Part shown: piece after piece, positions 9,602 to 21,869 of the stretch
Position numbering within the stretch: the stretch's first letter is position 1
Layout: each line of letters opens with the position of its first letter
Assembly (NCBI GenBank): GCA_029834535.1
Contig: JAQMWT010000325.1
Coordinates: forward strand, 1 to 64,000
Source of the DNA: Chrysophaeum taylorii
Lineage: Eukaryota > Sar > Pelagophyceae > Pelagomonadales > Pelagomonadaceae
Direction: 5' to 3'
Length of the DNA stretch: 64,000 nucleotides
Program-made: the position numbers and the translations under genes
Notes under the pieces: generated by a model
Told to the model about the DNA's origin: nothing
Databases searched by the model: none
Seen by the model: only the letters and a program-made list of their open reading frames with translations

Positions 9602-12532
9602 GTGAAATGTAATGAAAGATGCGATGTGGATATTCCTTTTAAGATGAATCCCACTAAAAACAAAGATGCTGCGAGCCGGCGCCATTCTACCCTGAACCGT
9701 GGCCGTGGTGGTGTGTCGTCACTGTCCCCACCTTTTAATGCTCTAACTCCAAGCGTTGCTCCGACTAGTTCCCCTAATCGGAAGCATCAAACCTATTTGT
9801 CGGTGGCTCAAGGACATCAATCTACGCCCGTTACGCCTAAGGCGCCCAAGGCAACTGTCCAACAATTGTCTAAATCGCAAACATCAAAGTCTGAGTATTT
9901 CCTGCTTAAACATTGCAAATTTGACGCACTTGCGATGATGTCAGGGAATATCTCTGCCCTTGGTGCGTCCCCGCCGAATTTTCTCATCCCTCAGCATAAG
10001 GATCCTCAGTGTTGGCTTAAGTCTTTGCAGCAGCTGCTTACCGAAGCACAACAGACAGAATTGGTGGATAACGTCCATTATCTTAGTTCATTGTGGTGCG
10101 TCAAAGCAAAGCGCATTCGGAATGTCCCCGCTATCCTTACTACTAATCGACAGATGTTTGTCTGTCTGTCTGTCCCTCCATTTAGGGTAAGGATCAGGTA
10201 GGCCCGCGAGCCAGGCATTGATCCTCCAAGCCGTCTACGGCGACCTCGCAGACTATTTCCACGACCCGCGGCGGCTCTTTCAGCGCGCCATTCTCACGCC
10301 CCGTCGAAACGATGTTGTCGATGCTGACAACGCGCGCGTGACCGCGGCCTTTTTTTCCCGGAGACGAGGCGTTGGAGTTCTTTTCGGCCGACTAGGTTGG
10401 GTCGGAAGACGACGCCTCGCTCTTTACAGTCGAGTTTTCAACTCCCGGACAACCAGCGGCATGCTGACTTTGATCTCGAGCTTAAAGTCTTCGCAACCTC
10501 GACCCGTCGTACGGCCACTGCAACGGCACCCGATACATCATCGATAGTGTCGTGTCACCGAGGCTCCTCCAACCTGTATCCCTCAAGAGCCACCGACGCC
10601 AAACGATCAACAAGAGCCAGAGGCAGACGCCCCGCAAGGTCGGCGTCCTCTTGTCCTAGCCCATCTTCTGCCACGTCCAGCTCTACGTGGCTCTCTGTCG
10701 ATCGGCAACCCCGAGGATATGCTCTTCTGAGTCGACGACTCCACCCTACCCCACACGTGCTGCGCAATACCGATAAGCCCCCTCCCGGCGTCTACACGCG
10801 CACTGTAAGTGAACTTACCGGGACCAGGTGAACTTACTGGAACCAGGTGAACTTACGGAGGTTAGAGATTGGGACTAGGTGAAATTAGTGACCAGGCGAA
10901 CTTACTGGGACCAAGTGAGCTTACTGGGGTTTTTAGAATAAACTCAAAGGTTAGCGGCGTGTGCGGATCAAAGCAGCTTAGATTGGCGAGGGTGAGAGGG
11001 GCGAGTTCAAAGGAGAGGGGTGAGTGGATGTGAGCACGAGTGGGCTTACGCCGAACTTACTGGGGTTAGAGATTGGGACTAGGTGAACTTACTGGCGAAC
11101 TTACTGGCCTGCACTTGTATCGCCTAATGAAGGCATTCGCTTTCACCGCTTCCCACCCATTAAAGGGGTTGTCAAAGTACATGTGGCGTGTACAAAGTGT
11201 TACAATAAAACTGATATGCCGGGTACACCCCTTGTGCTCATCATATGTACTGAAGATGAGCTTAAAACTGACAGGATACGCCAAATTATTGAGGATCATC
11301 TCGCGTCTGCGCAACTTGCATCGCACTGCTTCGATGTACCGCGCCCTTTCTTTCTGTTGATTTGTGTGATGTGCAACTTGTCGAACCACGGGATAGCGTT
11401 GATTCGCAATAATCAGCACCCCTTCCAACTCTCCTGTTATAATGATCCAGCTGCCCACATAAGAGCTATAATCCTCCGCCTTGGAAAGTCCATTGCTATT
11501 AACAAGCTGCTCAGAGAGGCGCTCATGCAGACTGCAACATCCCTTAACGTTGATGCTTCTAAAATTCTCGTCAACCCTGACGCTAACGCCATGCTCTTAC
11601 TGCAGCTGCCCTTCATTTCGAGTGTAAATCTTGAGATTATTGTAGCAGCTTGGTCTTTGTTACAATCCGTTGAAGATAAAACCTGTGTAGTTACCAATCC
11701 TGAGGAGTTACTTAACGTGCTCATCGAACGCTTTATTAACGATGTTTCTCATGAACTTGACGCAACTTCTTCCGAGACGGTACCGCCAATGCTGCACTAC
11801 TTTCGCCAACTTCCACGAGATCAACAATTAGCATCTAAAAACGTGTTAATCCACGTTGGCTACCCATCCCATATCATTGATACCTTCTCTAATAATACCT
11901 CTTCTGAAGATGTGTCACCAGCGCCGATCGATAATCCACCCGCTGAGACCACGCCAGATAAAGCTAACGACAATATGGCTGAATCTTTACACCAATTAAA
12001 AGGAGAGATTCGGTCTTTATCCTTACGTCTCACTAACACCGCACAGCAATTGATGGCACGAGAACATCAACTATCGCATGCTCTAGCTTCTCTCACACAG
12101 ATGCAAGAAACCTACGAAACTCTTAATACTCAAGTGGCCGATAACATTAAAAATGTTTCTTTGTTAGATAACATTTTGTCAAGTCTTCAAATGCATCGGA
12201 ACACCACAATCCCGACCTCTGCTGTATTTGTCCATATCATTTCTCGGTCGCTTATCTCGTCTATTGGACAGTTCCCTTCAGATACGTATAATGAGGCACA
12301 GCGAGTTCTAATCGACGCAGCAGCTCATAACCTCCACACAGCTATGTCTGATGCACATGATCGTGTTATTCCTGCATTGGATCTACACGCTCTTACACCA
12401 GATGCTGCTATGTCTTTCCTTTCGTCTGTTATGTCACCCTTGGTCACCTTGAGTGATGCAATGACTACCACAACACCAACACTGCTAACGACCTATCCTC
12501 CGATGATCATAATTCGTCTTCTCCAGAGTTAA
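9602..12532 (+). CDS. Family A extra 3' ORF (ORF3), split by a Helitron-type insertion
   Basis: Downstream of RNase H, a position empty in ordinary copia elements. The left part (9602-10139) encodes a basic, Ser/Pro-rich start; the right part has a 449-codon open frame (11183-12532). In the right part I see CTKC (residues 3-6), CVMC (61-64), then FQLSC and C-x6-HIRA (C85, H92), and a heptad-rich segment around residues 270-330 likely to form a coiled coil. Family B has the same Cys/His spacing in its own ORF3 (38579-39847), so this is a conserved gene of unknown function. No signal peptide or membrane segment typical of an envelope is evident. Confidence 0.65.
10140..11117 (+). mobile_element. 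Helitron-type fragment, copy 2 (PIF1-like helicase remnant plus 3' repeat array)
   Basis: Second copy of the element at 4989-6020, in the same orientation. Helicase blocks are clearer here: LQAVYGDLADYFHDP and AILTPRRNDVVDADNARV near 10223-10345 (compare ILTPxNxDVxxxN of Helitron helicases), then in other frames SADSVGSEDDASLF near 10390-10430, HCNGTRYII near 10515, TINKSQRQT near 10600 and QLYVALCRS near 10680-10705. Flanks are A/T as in copy 1. It lies inside the family A ORF3. Confidence 0.7.
10806..11110 (+). repeat. GGTGAACTTACTGG subterminal array, copy 2
   Basis: Imperfect tandem units of GGTGAACTTACTGG with the interposed GGGGTTAGAGATTGGGACT segment, ending in TTACTGGCGAACTTACTGGC. 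Same order as in copy 1, so it is part of the element rather than a local expansion. Confidence 0.8.
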
Positions 12533-12753
12533 AGGAACTGGACGATAATAGCGAGGATGAATTGGACCACGCATCTGATGTTGTGGATACCGATACTGCT
12601 TCTTTGCGCAACATCACAACACGCTCGACGTCATAATTAATTTGTCCTGTTCTGTTGTTGTTTGTTCCACTGTTCACTGTTCTCATGTATATTGCACAAG
12701 TTCCGCCTCGAGAACGTCTGAAATGCATAAACCGCTCTCACACGTTGAGGGGG

Positions 12754-13147
12754 TCCAGAGAGCTACACTATTATGTGTGCGACACTTGAACATTTCACAC
12801 CTATCTCTACAAGAGGGTTTTCTCTCCGTAATACGGCTTTCCCTCTCTCCGTCCTTACCCTTCCGCAATTACTTATTCATGACTATGAAGAACCCAGTCT
12901 GAAGCTCTTTTCCAACATGGAGTAGGCCTCCAGGTGCGTACCGTCAGGTGCGGAGTTTTCTGTTTAATTAACAGAGGCTTCGTTCCTCGTTGTCAGTGTA
13001 AACGCTTCTATGGGACCTAATGTCCTTAAGGAGTTAGGGCTTAAATCCTTACCTTGTGTAGTGGCACGTGGCAAGCGGAATGGTCTGTACACGCCTAAGA
13101 CTGCACGCAGTCTCTACCATGTACCCGGAGAGGGTCAAATCTCTCCA
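12754..13147 (+). repeat. Family A 3' LTR
   Basis: 394 bp, starting TCCAGAGAGCTACAC directly after a polypurine tract TTGAGGGGG and ending TCTCTCCA. A matching LTR lies in reverse at 62550-62949. The two share long identical stretches (for instance TTAATTAACAGAGGCTTCG) but differ at many sites, so they come from separate insertions. The LTR would carry promoter and polyadenylation signals; I cannot point to them with confidence. Confidence 0.9.
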
Positions 13148-15003
13148 GAACCAGTAGCAAGATGCATACCTAGAAGAGAGCGAAACGTAGCAAAGTCGGC
13201 TGCAAGAGGATTTGTAAAGCCGCCAGCTACATTTAACTTGCCTGGGGCGTGGTGAACACGAATCTTCTGTAGTGCGACATATTCGCGAATTTTGAACCAT
13301 CGTGTCGAGGGGGCTTTGCTGCGAGAAGAGCCGTCAGGATTATTGGAAGTGTGCACGGCGGCAGCATTGTCAGACAAAAGAGGCAGGCTTCTGATGAAGC
13401 GCATGTCCTCGGCAATACGATTGTTGTCAGCGTCAAAATCGGATGGAGGGTCAGGTTGCGTGTTCATGTGGAATGTCGGATTAACCACAAACGAGAGTTC
13501 AAGGAGCAGCTTACGGAGCCAGACTGCTTCGTCAGCGCAGATGCTAAGGGCAATAAGCTCAGCTTCGTGGGTAGAACACGATACGATAGGTTGTAGTTTA
13601 CTTTTCCATGCGATGAGACAGTTGAACAAGTAGAAGACAAAACCCGTAGTGGACTTCCTGTCTTCCTGTTCCAGTGAAGGGGCATAGTCAGTATCCACCA
13701 TGGCAGCGAGGGGGTCGAACTTGCCGGTGTTGATATCTGTGGCCTGATAATCGACTATTGTCGATAGATAAGCCAACTCGATTTTCGGATATAATGCGTA
13801 GGTGAGTTTCAATAGCATTTCTTTTAGGGTGGAACCAGAGGCGAAGAGTTCGATTGGCGGGTTTACTGAGGCACCTTAGGAGGTGAAAGAGCATCTGGAC
13901 ATGCACATGAGTAGGTGAGTGCATACCTCGGGAACAGCGTCCTAGAGCTTGGGAGAAATCTGGGCGACAGGCAACTTGCATGAACACCAACTTGCCAGAA
14001 GTTGTCATGGATATAATTTTCCACATCAGTGGAGGGTGAGCCTTCTTTGTAGGAGAAGGTTGATGACATAGGATATTTCAGCGGAGTAAGTGTTTTCAAT
14101 ATGGGATGGTCGTCAAATAACGCATATAGCTTGGCTTGAACGTCTAGGGATATAGATCCATCCGGCTTTCGGCAGACACGCATTCCCAGAAGAGTATGGA
14201 CTGGCTCGAACTGTTCCACAGAGAAGCGCTTATGCAGTGCTTCTTGGAGCTCAGTGCGCAGTGTGTCGTCGATCGACACTATAACAAGGCGTCCACAGAT
14301 AGGCTGCAAATAACGAATTGAGCGTGCGGAGAAGTACGAACATGTAAACAAGTATCCGCATGGAGCCGCTTGTATCCAAGATTCCGAAAGAAGCTGTCGA
14401 TCTCTTTGTTCCAGAGAGAAGGAGATTGTCTGAGTCCATATAGCGACTTCAGCAGCTTGGGTAAACGACGGCACGGTATTTGGCGTCTTGAGGATCGAGT
14501 AACTTGATGCCTTCGGGGAGCTGTGCGTCGACGTGCGCATCGATATCAGATTGGACGAACGCGTTGGGCACGTCACTGTGGTACACGGGTAAGTTCTTGT
14601 ATGCAGCAATAGCTAAAATGACACGTATGGCGGTCATCGTTGCCATGGGACTAAACGTCCCAAAGAAATCGGCGCCAAGTGAAGCTAGGAAGCCACGCAG
14701 GACTAACCGAGCCTTGTGCTTGATATACTCCCCTGTGGAGTTTGTCTTGATCTTGAGTACCAGGCGACTATCAATTGGGCGAGTCGAAGCATCAGGTAGA
14801 GCTAGCTTGAAGCAACCGAAGCGCACTATATCGTGCAACTCCTTTGCGATCGCCTTGATATAAGCTTGTCTGTCTTCGGAAGAAAGTCCTTGTAGACACT
14901 TGAGCTTATACTCGTCGATATATACGTCGGCTTCTTGGACTTTGTATTCGTCCGGGCCTACGGTGGCTGGAGAGCCATAGTTTAACGACTTTTCGGTCGA
15001 AGC
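13148..15003 (-). pseudogene. Copy B1 reverse transcriptase and RNase H
   Basis: RT starts at ATVGPDEYK (near 14965) with RFGCFKLALPDAS, LVLKIKTNSTGEY, FGTFSPMATMTAIR and SDVPNAFVQSD following toward lower coordinates. RNase H is clear: DTDYAPSLEQEDRKSTTGF near 13690, STHEAELIALS near 13570, LLSDNAAAVHTSNNP near 13350, and VHHAPGKLNVAGGF near 13240. The end is replaced by the family A LTR. Closest relative in the window is copy B2. Confidence 0.9.
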
Positions 15004-15993
15004 AGTGTAAAGAACTTCAGGATAGGCGTGAGTGGCACAGGTGGATGGAGTGGAGGTATCAGGTTCCAACTCCACCACCAGGAGAGGTTCCTCATGAAGT
15101 ACCTGGGTAATGTGCTCGGTAGAGCAGAGGAGATATTCCTCCAGGTCAGATAGTTCTGCGGATGTAGCGCCAAACTCAGATGAGGAATGGTCATAAAGCT
15201 GGTAGGTACCAGGTAACTGTAAGCGTATTGCAATGGAGAAACACCGAAGGCCGAAGCGTGTTCCATGAACATGGCAATAAGTAGAGGCGGAAGGTGGCGA
15301 CATGGAGTGTCATCAGTGGTGAGGTGTGTGGCCACTGGAATGCTGGATGCGCATTTGGTTTGCGAGAAAACACCATCCAGTAGTAGTAGGGCATCGAGAT
15401 AGAAGATCGGTGCGCAATGGAAGGATGTGTTGAACCAGCATAGCGTGTTCCCCCTCTGGGCAGAGAGCCGTCCAGTGGATGCCACCAGAGGTGTTGAGGG
15501 CGGAGAGGGTGGGTGATTTGAAAGCGAGAAAGCGATGTTGAAGGTCCCAGCGGAAGTCAGCGAGTTTGCCACCAGCGGCTTTGTAGGCACCTACAGTGGA
15601 AGCTTGGAGCCGAGCAGTGACAGAGGCCATAGAGGAGGCTTTGCGTTGGTTGGGGCGCTTAGGACCTGGGCCAAGTCGAAGATTGTCTTGAGAAAACAAA
15701 TGTTTGTAAGAAGGACGTATTTGCGGTGGCGTAATAGTAGGAGCGTCAGCAGGAGTATTGTCGTCAGCAGGAGGTGAAGCTGCTGTGGGAGAAGTAGAGA
15801 GTGGAGGCGGAGTCTGCGACGGAGCGGGAGCAGCTGACGGAGCAGAGGCAGGAGGTGGGTGCCCCCTCTGAGTGTGAATCCCCCTCTGCAGCGCATCATC
15901 GGGGTCTTCATCTCGATGGCTAATGTCGAAGGACACAGGCGGAGCATCAGGTGGAGGAGCATGCTCAGGATCCAGGGTGGAGCGTTGGATCAC
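15000..15993 (-). pseudogene. Copy B1 linker domain between integrase and RT
   Basis: Proline/Ser-rich segment, then GAYKAAGGKLADFRWDL (near 15535-15590) and the conserved GGIHWTALCPEGEHAML block (near 15440-15490). The same domain is present in families A and B2. Its role is not known; its position suggests a spacer or RT-associated domain. Confidence 0.6.
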
Positions 15994-16066
15994 ATAGGTG
16001 AAGGTCAGCTTAAAGGAAACACGGAGCTGGCCATTTTCGGGATTAAGGACAACATCAGCTTGATGG

Positions 16067-17000
16067 TCAACATGGGGCGAGACAAGCGGGTTTTGGGAGT
16101 GTTAGCGGAGCACGGGTAGAGATAGCGTCGTCGAGACGGTTCATATGGTGCTCGTGAGGCTCAAGTAGGAGGAAGCACTCATTGCCAAAGATTTTGAGGA
16201 GATCATGTCGAGGTGTTGTTAGCTGATTATACAGAAACTGCTGCGGACTGATGATTGCATGGTGAATGCGTTCGAGCGAGGCATTTGGGGGAATGTTGTA
16301 CGATTGAATGGTGTGGATCACAGCCCACGGGAAGTGGATTGCAGGTTCCATGATCTTGGCGCCACGGTAATGAGCATTGATAAGGTTACGGAGGCGAGTT
16401 GAGGAGGCAGAAGCAATGAAGCCTGTACTCTGTTCGACTTCATGGTTAAAATGGTGAAGGTAAGGCGGGAAAGCGACAAGGTTGATGCCGTGCTCGACCC
16501 TATAAGGAGTGGTGATGTGTTGGCTGAAGTACGGCCGGAACGCGTCGGAGTATACTGTGCGTAGATGCACATTGAGTTGAGTCTTGCAGAAGGCATGTAG
16601 GTAATCGAGTGCCTGCGTGAACTCGGTCGTGTTGGTGGTGCGTGTAAAATAGGCTAGTAGGAACTTCGATAGTAGTTCTTTGAAGACAACAATGTGGGTG
16701 AAGCCGCCCCATTCCGAAGGTACGGTGACGTAACCACCATCGCAAGCCCAGACTTCACCTGGCCGGTGGGTCTGTTCAAAATTGGGCTTGGTCGCGTTCT
16801 CTTGGTCGTGACGGTGGAGTTACGGCAAACGCAGTCTATACTCATATCCCTGTAGGGAATATCGGATGCTGAGAAGCCAGGACGAGCAATGACGTCAGGG
16901 GCTTTGGCAGCAACGTTATCAGGGCAATGGTGTACATTGTGGATGCGATTGGTTCTTTGTTTGGCATTTAGGCATTCAACAGTGCCATGGGCGAGTGTTT
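16067..17000 (-). pseudogene. Copy B1 integrase
   Basis: The zinc-finger region lies near 16800-16960 with NRIHNVHHCPDN matching the family B finger; the catalytic core follows with WACDGGYV near 16740, VYSDAFRPYFSQH near 16540 and FNHEVEQSTGF near 16440, then the C-terminal IISPQQFLYNQL block near 16245. These are the D, D and E regions of copia integrase. Confidence 0.8.
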
Positions 17001-18190
17001 TGCGGGGAATTGCCTTGACAGGGATATGTCGCTTCCTACATTGAATTTGAGTTCTGTAGATGCATCTAATGAGGGAGCGTCAGGGTCATCGTTGGGGTGG
17101 CCGTCATCAGCAGTTGTGGTTGTAGAGAGTGCTTCTTCAGGTGTTGTTCCTGAGGAGCGGTAGTTTAACGACTTTTCGGTCCAGCTGCGGTTGGAGATGT
17201 AAGTCATGAATGCATCTGCCTGAGAGATAGTGTCTGAACTGTGACTGGAAAGAGATAGTTCACGAGTTAGGAAGGTGGACACATAGGTCTTCTTCACAGT
17301 GGCAATATCGTGTTGAAAGGAAGGGTCCAACATAAGGGACTTCATATCGACGACCATACGGCAGATGTGTATTAAAGAGTATGGTAAGTGCCCGCAGGCA
17401 AGGCATTGCTGAGAAGGTCGCAGCATAAATCTTTCTTCAGTGAGAGTAAGAAGGTTGCCTGGGAACGAGTATGATTGTTGGCTCTGATAAGCTCATAGCG
17501 AGTAGGGTAACGAAGTTTGTTATTACGAGGGTCCAGCGAGATCATATTTGCATATCCCCGTATGTTGGGCAGTGGAGCTAGCATGGACTGGATTTTGGAT
17601 CCGAGCTTGCGGTCGCTGCCGCGTAAGTAGCCAATAATATATCTGGCGTGAGAGAGATGGTAGTCTTCCAATGCGAAGTATCCGTATTGGTAATAGAGTC
17701 GATCGGACGGTTGATTATAAACAACACAGTTGGGCATGACAAGGGCGCACTGATGGAGCAGATTGCGGATGGCAGGAAGCTTACCGCGGGCTGTGTTGAC
17801 AGGTGGATAGTCTTGCACGAGCCACAGACAGCCTTGAAACGAATCGAGGTGAAGCGTCTTATCAGCGGGATTGTCGCTGGCAGTTAGGGTGTAGGTAGAT
17901 CCAAATGCGTCAATGTATGGAGGCATGATATTTGCCAGTCTTGTTTTCAACGAGTAGGTTGCCTTCAGAATGGTGTCCACTCGTACGGATGTGGATGTTG
18001 AAGGTGGATGAGGAAGCTGTAAGGAATAACCTAGGTGTGGGTTGGTTAGTTTCGAAAATCGTAACATAGTAGGACAGAGGTGTAGGGTTGTTCGGCGAGA
18101 TTCTGGCGAACAAATTGTATAGAGTGACGATGCCTTGAGGTGGATGGGATTGGATGATCCAGATAGTGGTTGGTTAGAGGATCTTATAAA
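17000..18190 (-). pseudogene. Copy B1 pre-integrase region
   Basis: Contains YLRGSDRKLGSKIQSMLAPL and NIRGYANMISLDPRNNKLRY (near 17510-17630), closely matching B2. It also holds one of the repeated TEKSLNY peptides (near 17161-17182) just before the integrase zinc finger. Confidence 0.6.
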
Positions 18191-18249
18191 ACCTAGGTGG
18201 TGATACGTGCATTCAGAGTGCGATTTGTGGGTATTTTGTTCGAGGGCTT

Positions 18250-19086
18250 GCTGTGAATGAAGCCTGAGAACATGAGGTTCAGAGTCTCAAGCTCATAGAA
18301 GCTTAGTCGAACAGAGCCTGTGCGAGAATACAGAAGAAATGTTTTGTGTGAGTGAACAAGCGGTGGATCTGGGTAAGTGCGAATCCAATTTTGAGCTAAC
18401 GGCTTAGGCAGACAGAATATTTTGGAGACAGAATGGATGTCATCAGCGATGTCCAAGAAACGCTTCGGGTGCTGGTTCGGCCAGGACAATATGTTTATTG
18501 GTCCAGTGTCGTACCTGCGAGCAATGCATATCCATCGTTCCCGAGATTGGTAATCGCCACAAAGTTAAGTAGGGAAGCGGTCGACCACATCAATGGTATA
18601 GTCCAGAGTGGCGTGAATGAGATTAGCCACTGAGATATGATCCCTGTGGATCTGCTTGTGTGGAGGCGTCATCTCCGCAAGTAGAACCAGGGGTTTCGAT
18701 AATTTGACGATGGATAGCATACTGTCGAAGAGAGAGTCGTCGAGCAAACTAACCAAGTCGGATGTTTTGGTGTTCTTGAGCAGGATCCGGTTGGTACACG
18801 GAGGAGTGATTTCTATCACGTCGCAATATAAGTGTCGTCTTTCTTCTTCTGATATAGCATGGAGATGGTTAATGAAAGAAGGAAGGGATTCGAAAACAAT
18901 GACATTTTGGAAGTGTTTGCGTAACATGCGCACAAGAGTTTCATCGGACTCAACGACGATCTTAACATCGATGTTCAAGGCCAAGTCATTTGAGGCTTGT
19001 GACAGAAACGCAGGTGTGGACAGTCCGGAACATAACAGCATGACTGTAGGTTTGCGAGAACCGTTGTTTGTGGTCGTTAAGAACAC
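18250..19086 (-). pseudogene. C5-cytosine methyltransferase-like domain, copy B1
   Basis: Lies between protease and integrase. Blocks in order: TVMLLCSGLSTPAFL (motif I-like), VKIVVESDE, DVIEITPPCTNR (motif IV-like; PPC at 18796-18804), LSKPLVLLAEMTPP (motif VI-like), CGDYQSRERWICIAR (motif VIII-like QxRxR; near 18510-18560), and VRLSFYELETLNLMF (late motif; near 18270-18310). Spacing and order match B2. This would transfer methyl groups from SAM to cytosine if active; activity is not inferable from a fossil. Confidence 0.75.
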
Positions 19087-19101
19087 TGGTCGAGTGCGTA
19101 G

Positions 19102-19877
19102 TCAAGCGAGAGGAGGGGTATTTTTCCTGACGTACTCGTTTTGTGTTCGAAGATTGATCAGTAGGGTGCGCAACCACGGGCGTGTGTTGAGTTTTGTAAC
19201 CATGTGATGGTAATACTGGCAAAGATCCCGGTTCTCGTTGTACTTCTTCAGCGGAAAAGCTAAAGAGCGGAGTTCAAGGTTCCTATCGCGTGCCAGTGCG
19301 TAGGGTAGACACGGTAATGCAGGGAGGTCGTGATCTACAAAATGAATAGGCACATTGACGTCTTTGTCAATCAAGCTTGTGAGGTGTGATAGGTTTGGTT
19401 GTTCGCTGTCATTAAGCGTGACAGTCAGTTGGGCCTTGTTCCACTCGGGAGCGCGGAGGATAAATAAATGTCGACCATTGACTGGTTTGAGGAACAGAGC
19501 GTAGTCCAGTTTTACGTAGCCGACACCAGGGTGATCAGGTAGTGGAGATTTGCTATTTTTCGTTATCATGATGTGCGACACTTGCTATTGTCCAGTGGCA
19601 GTTGGACAACGGGGGCACATTTTGGATCGATAGGGACGATATGGTTCGGTAGAGCGAAGTCAAACATGGTCATCAACGAGATGGAGGCACAGCTATCCAA
19701 ATATAGAAATTGGGAGTGAAGGGGGGGATTTAGATCTCGCCGATTTTTGGTGACAAAGGCATTCTCACGGGGCTCACTTGTCGAGGGGATGCTGGCCGCA
19801 AACGGGTCGGGTTGATTAAGGAGCTTGGAGGTGACGACCACTTGGGAGAAGGTAATAGGGACGATTATTGATGTCAA
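19102..19877 (-). pseudogene. Copy B1 protease
   Basis: Aspartic protease core LDSCASISLMTMFDFALPNH near 19640-19700, followed by LPDHPGVGYVKLDYALF near 19500-19545 and ending KNTPPLA. The DSCA sequence corresponds to the DTCA of family A. It lies just before the methyltransferase-like domain, as in the other copies. Confidence 0.75.
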
Positions 19878-19888
19878 ACGGAGATAGG

Positions 19889-21869
19889 TTATTTTGCGTG
19901 GTAGGGGATGAAGTGGCAGATTGAGATGTTGCTTGAGCAGTACTCTTGAGACACAGCAGTAACATGAGAGGAAAGCTCATTCAGCCGCTCAGGTGACAAT
20001 TGCGCTATAGCATCCGCAGTAAGACTGACTGGCTCGGTGGGAGGAGCGACGGATGGAGAGCTGTTCCCATTTGTGGTTAGTGAAGTAGAGGGGCTGGGTG
20101 CAGACTCAGACAGTTGGTCTGCCCCATAGTTTGACGACGCTGTGGTCGAATGCAGATGTATATCAACGTTCCGAACAATATCTTCGGCATAGGAAAGTTG
20201 ATCGTTAAGGCGGAGAAAGTCGGCGTTATCGTCCGAGGTAGAAGTAGCGATGATGTCAGCAGATTGCAGCAAAGTTTCAAACAGCTTGTTGATCTTATCT
20301 TGGAGTTGGGCCGTGGTTGCACTTTGGGTAGTATGCTTAGACAATTCGCGAAATTGATCTTTGAGGGCATGCACAGTGTGCTTTGTACGATCCAATAACT
20401 TCATACCCGATCGGGACGGTCTGTCAAAAGTGCGCGCATACGCAGGTCGGTCATTAGATTGGCCAGTGCTGCGAGCTCTGGTGACATAAGAGTCGCCAGA
20501 ACGGTAATAGCTAAGATCGTGAGGAGAAAAGGGCTGGCTAGCATCTTTCGAGTTACGAAGGCGTCGAGCGTTAAAAGCGGGTTTCGACTGTTGTCCATTA
20601 GCTGGAGTGGTAAGCGACGCGAAAACGTTAGCAGCGTGCGCCAGTTCAGTGTCAGTGTTATCCAAAAGTTGAGTTAATAGTAATTTTGGTTTTTGGTGGG
20701 TGGATAACCCTTCAACATGAGGAATCCAAGAGACTGGTGGTTCAAGACGTCTTTTATCGCTTGCGGTATTGGACACGGAATTGTAAAGGTCCAAAGCGAA
20801 CTCAAGGATGGACGAGGAATCAGACGGGTGACACAGTTTGTCAGCTTCAGGTCGAGCTCTGGCAGAAGAACGTGTTTCATAAATGAAACACCAGTCGACC
20901 CATATCGCATCGATTGTCGCTGGTATTGTCAGAGAAATGTTTATAAGTTTCTTCATATATTTTATGGCAAAGTGTAGACTCGTCGAACTGTAGATTTGTC
21001 TCTTCTTGGTTAAGCTGGAAATAAATATGCCTGAAGGACTGCACGCATTCAATGAAGACATGGACATACCAAATAGGATTGTACACGACAGCGTTAAATT
21101 GCTGTTTCAAATACGAAACATCGTTACTGGAGACAGAATCGTAAAGGTTAAAGGCTATGAGCATGATACCTCGGGTTTTATTGGGGTGGTAATGCCGATT
21201 GTATACTTCAGTAATGGCTGGCCAGGCCGCAAGAGCGGGCTTCCCCAAACTCTCATGGTTAAAGGAGGTATACAAAAAGGTGGAGTAGGTAGATTGGTAA
21301 ATTTGCCAATCGGCATGTGAAAAGGCAAAGGTGGACACTGGAGCGTTAATTCTTTCATCAAAGGCGAGCTCACGGGGGTAGTCGCGGTTGAGTTCCCGTT
21401 CAGCGTCTAAAAACAAGTTATTTATTTCGGGGCGAAGGGCCTTGACCTCATTATTGTAGCAGACAGTGGTCAACTGTGCAACTTCAGGGTCAGGTAAGTT
21501 AGGGAACGCCTCGGATGTAGAGGGCCAGCTCAGATATTCAGGAGGCAAGTCTTCGACATCTTGGAGGTTGAGGTCCTGCACTCTGGCGCGTTGCCAGTCC
21601 AGGAAAACCTGGTCTAGGAGCCTATTGCGCATGAATTCGTAGTCAGGGCAGGGCCTCGTATAAGCCGAATACGAGTCATATTCGAAGATGGCACCTGCGT
21701 GGTGAAAACGCAGTAGCTGTCTAATCTGTCTCACTTGGAGTGAGACCTTCCGACTTTGGAGTTGAAAGCGGTTCCCATCATAGAGAAACTCAACAACAGT
21801 GGCTTCTAATTTCAAAATATCTGCACCAGTGACTGCTTTGGGTGCGGCTCTTGCTGCTCGTTCCGCCAA
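19889..21869 (-). pseudogene. Copy B1 gag
   Basis: Starts MAERAARAAPKAVTGADIL (21869) and runs through DYEFMRNRLLDQVFLDWQR, NNEVKALRPEINNLF and NPIWYVHVFIECVQSF, then a more basic C-terminal part with FNARRLRN and a likely coiled coil around QDKINKLFETLLQSADI. No CCHC knuckle is seen. Near-identical gag blocks occur at 41430-42511 and, more distantly, at 29295-31380 and in the family A copies. Confidence 0.8.

Larger units (their letters stand above)
1..13147 (+). mobile_element. Ty1/copia retrotransposon, family A, 5' end outside window
   Basis: Order of parts is gag, retropepsin, methyltransferase-like domain, pre-integrase region, integrase, linker domain, reverse transcriptase, RNase H, an extra 3' ORF and a 3' LTR; integrase before RT is the Ty1/copia order. 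The copy is an old fossil with on the order of a dozen or more breaks plus four insertions: two Helitron-type fragments (4989-6020, 10140-11117) and two short retroposons (7268-7629, 8755-9064). Its 3' LTR abuts the pol end of the minus-strand family B copy at 13148, so it probably inserted into that element, whose remainder would lie left of the window. Confidence 0.9.
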
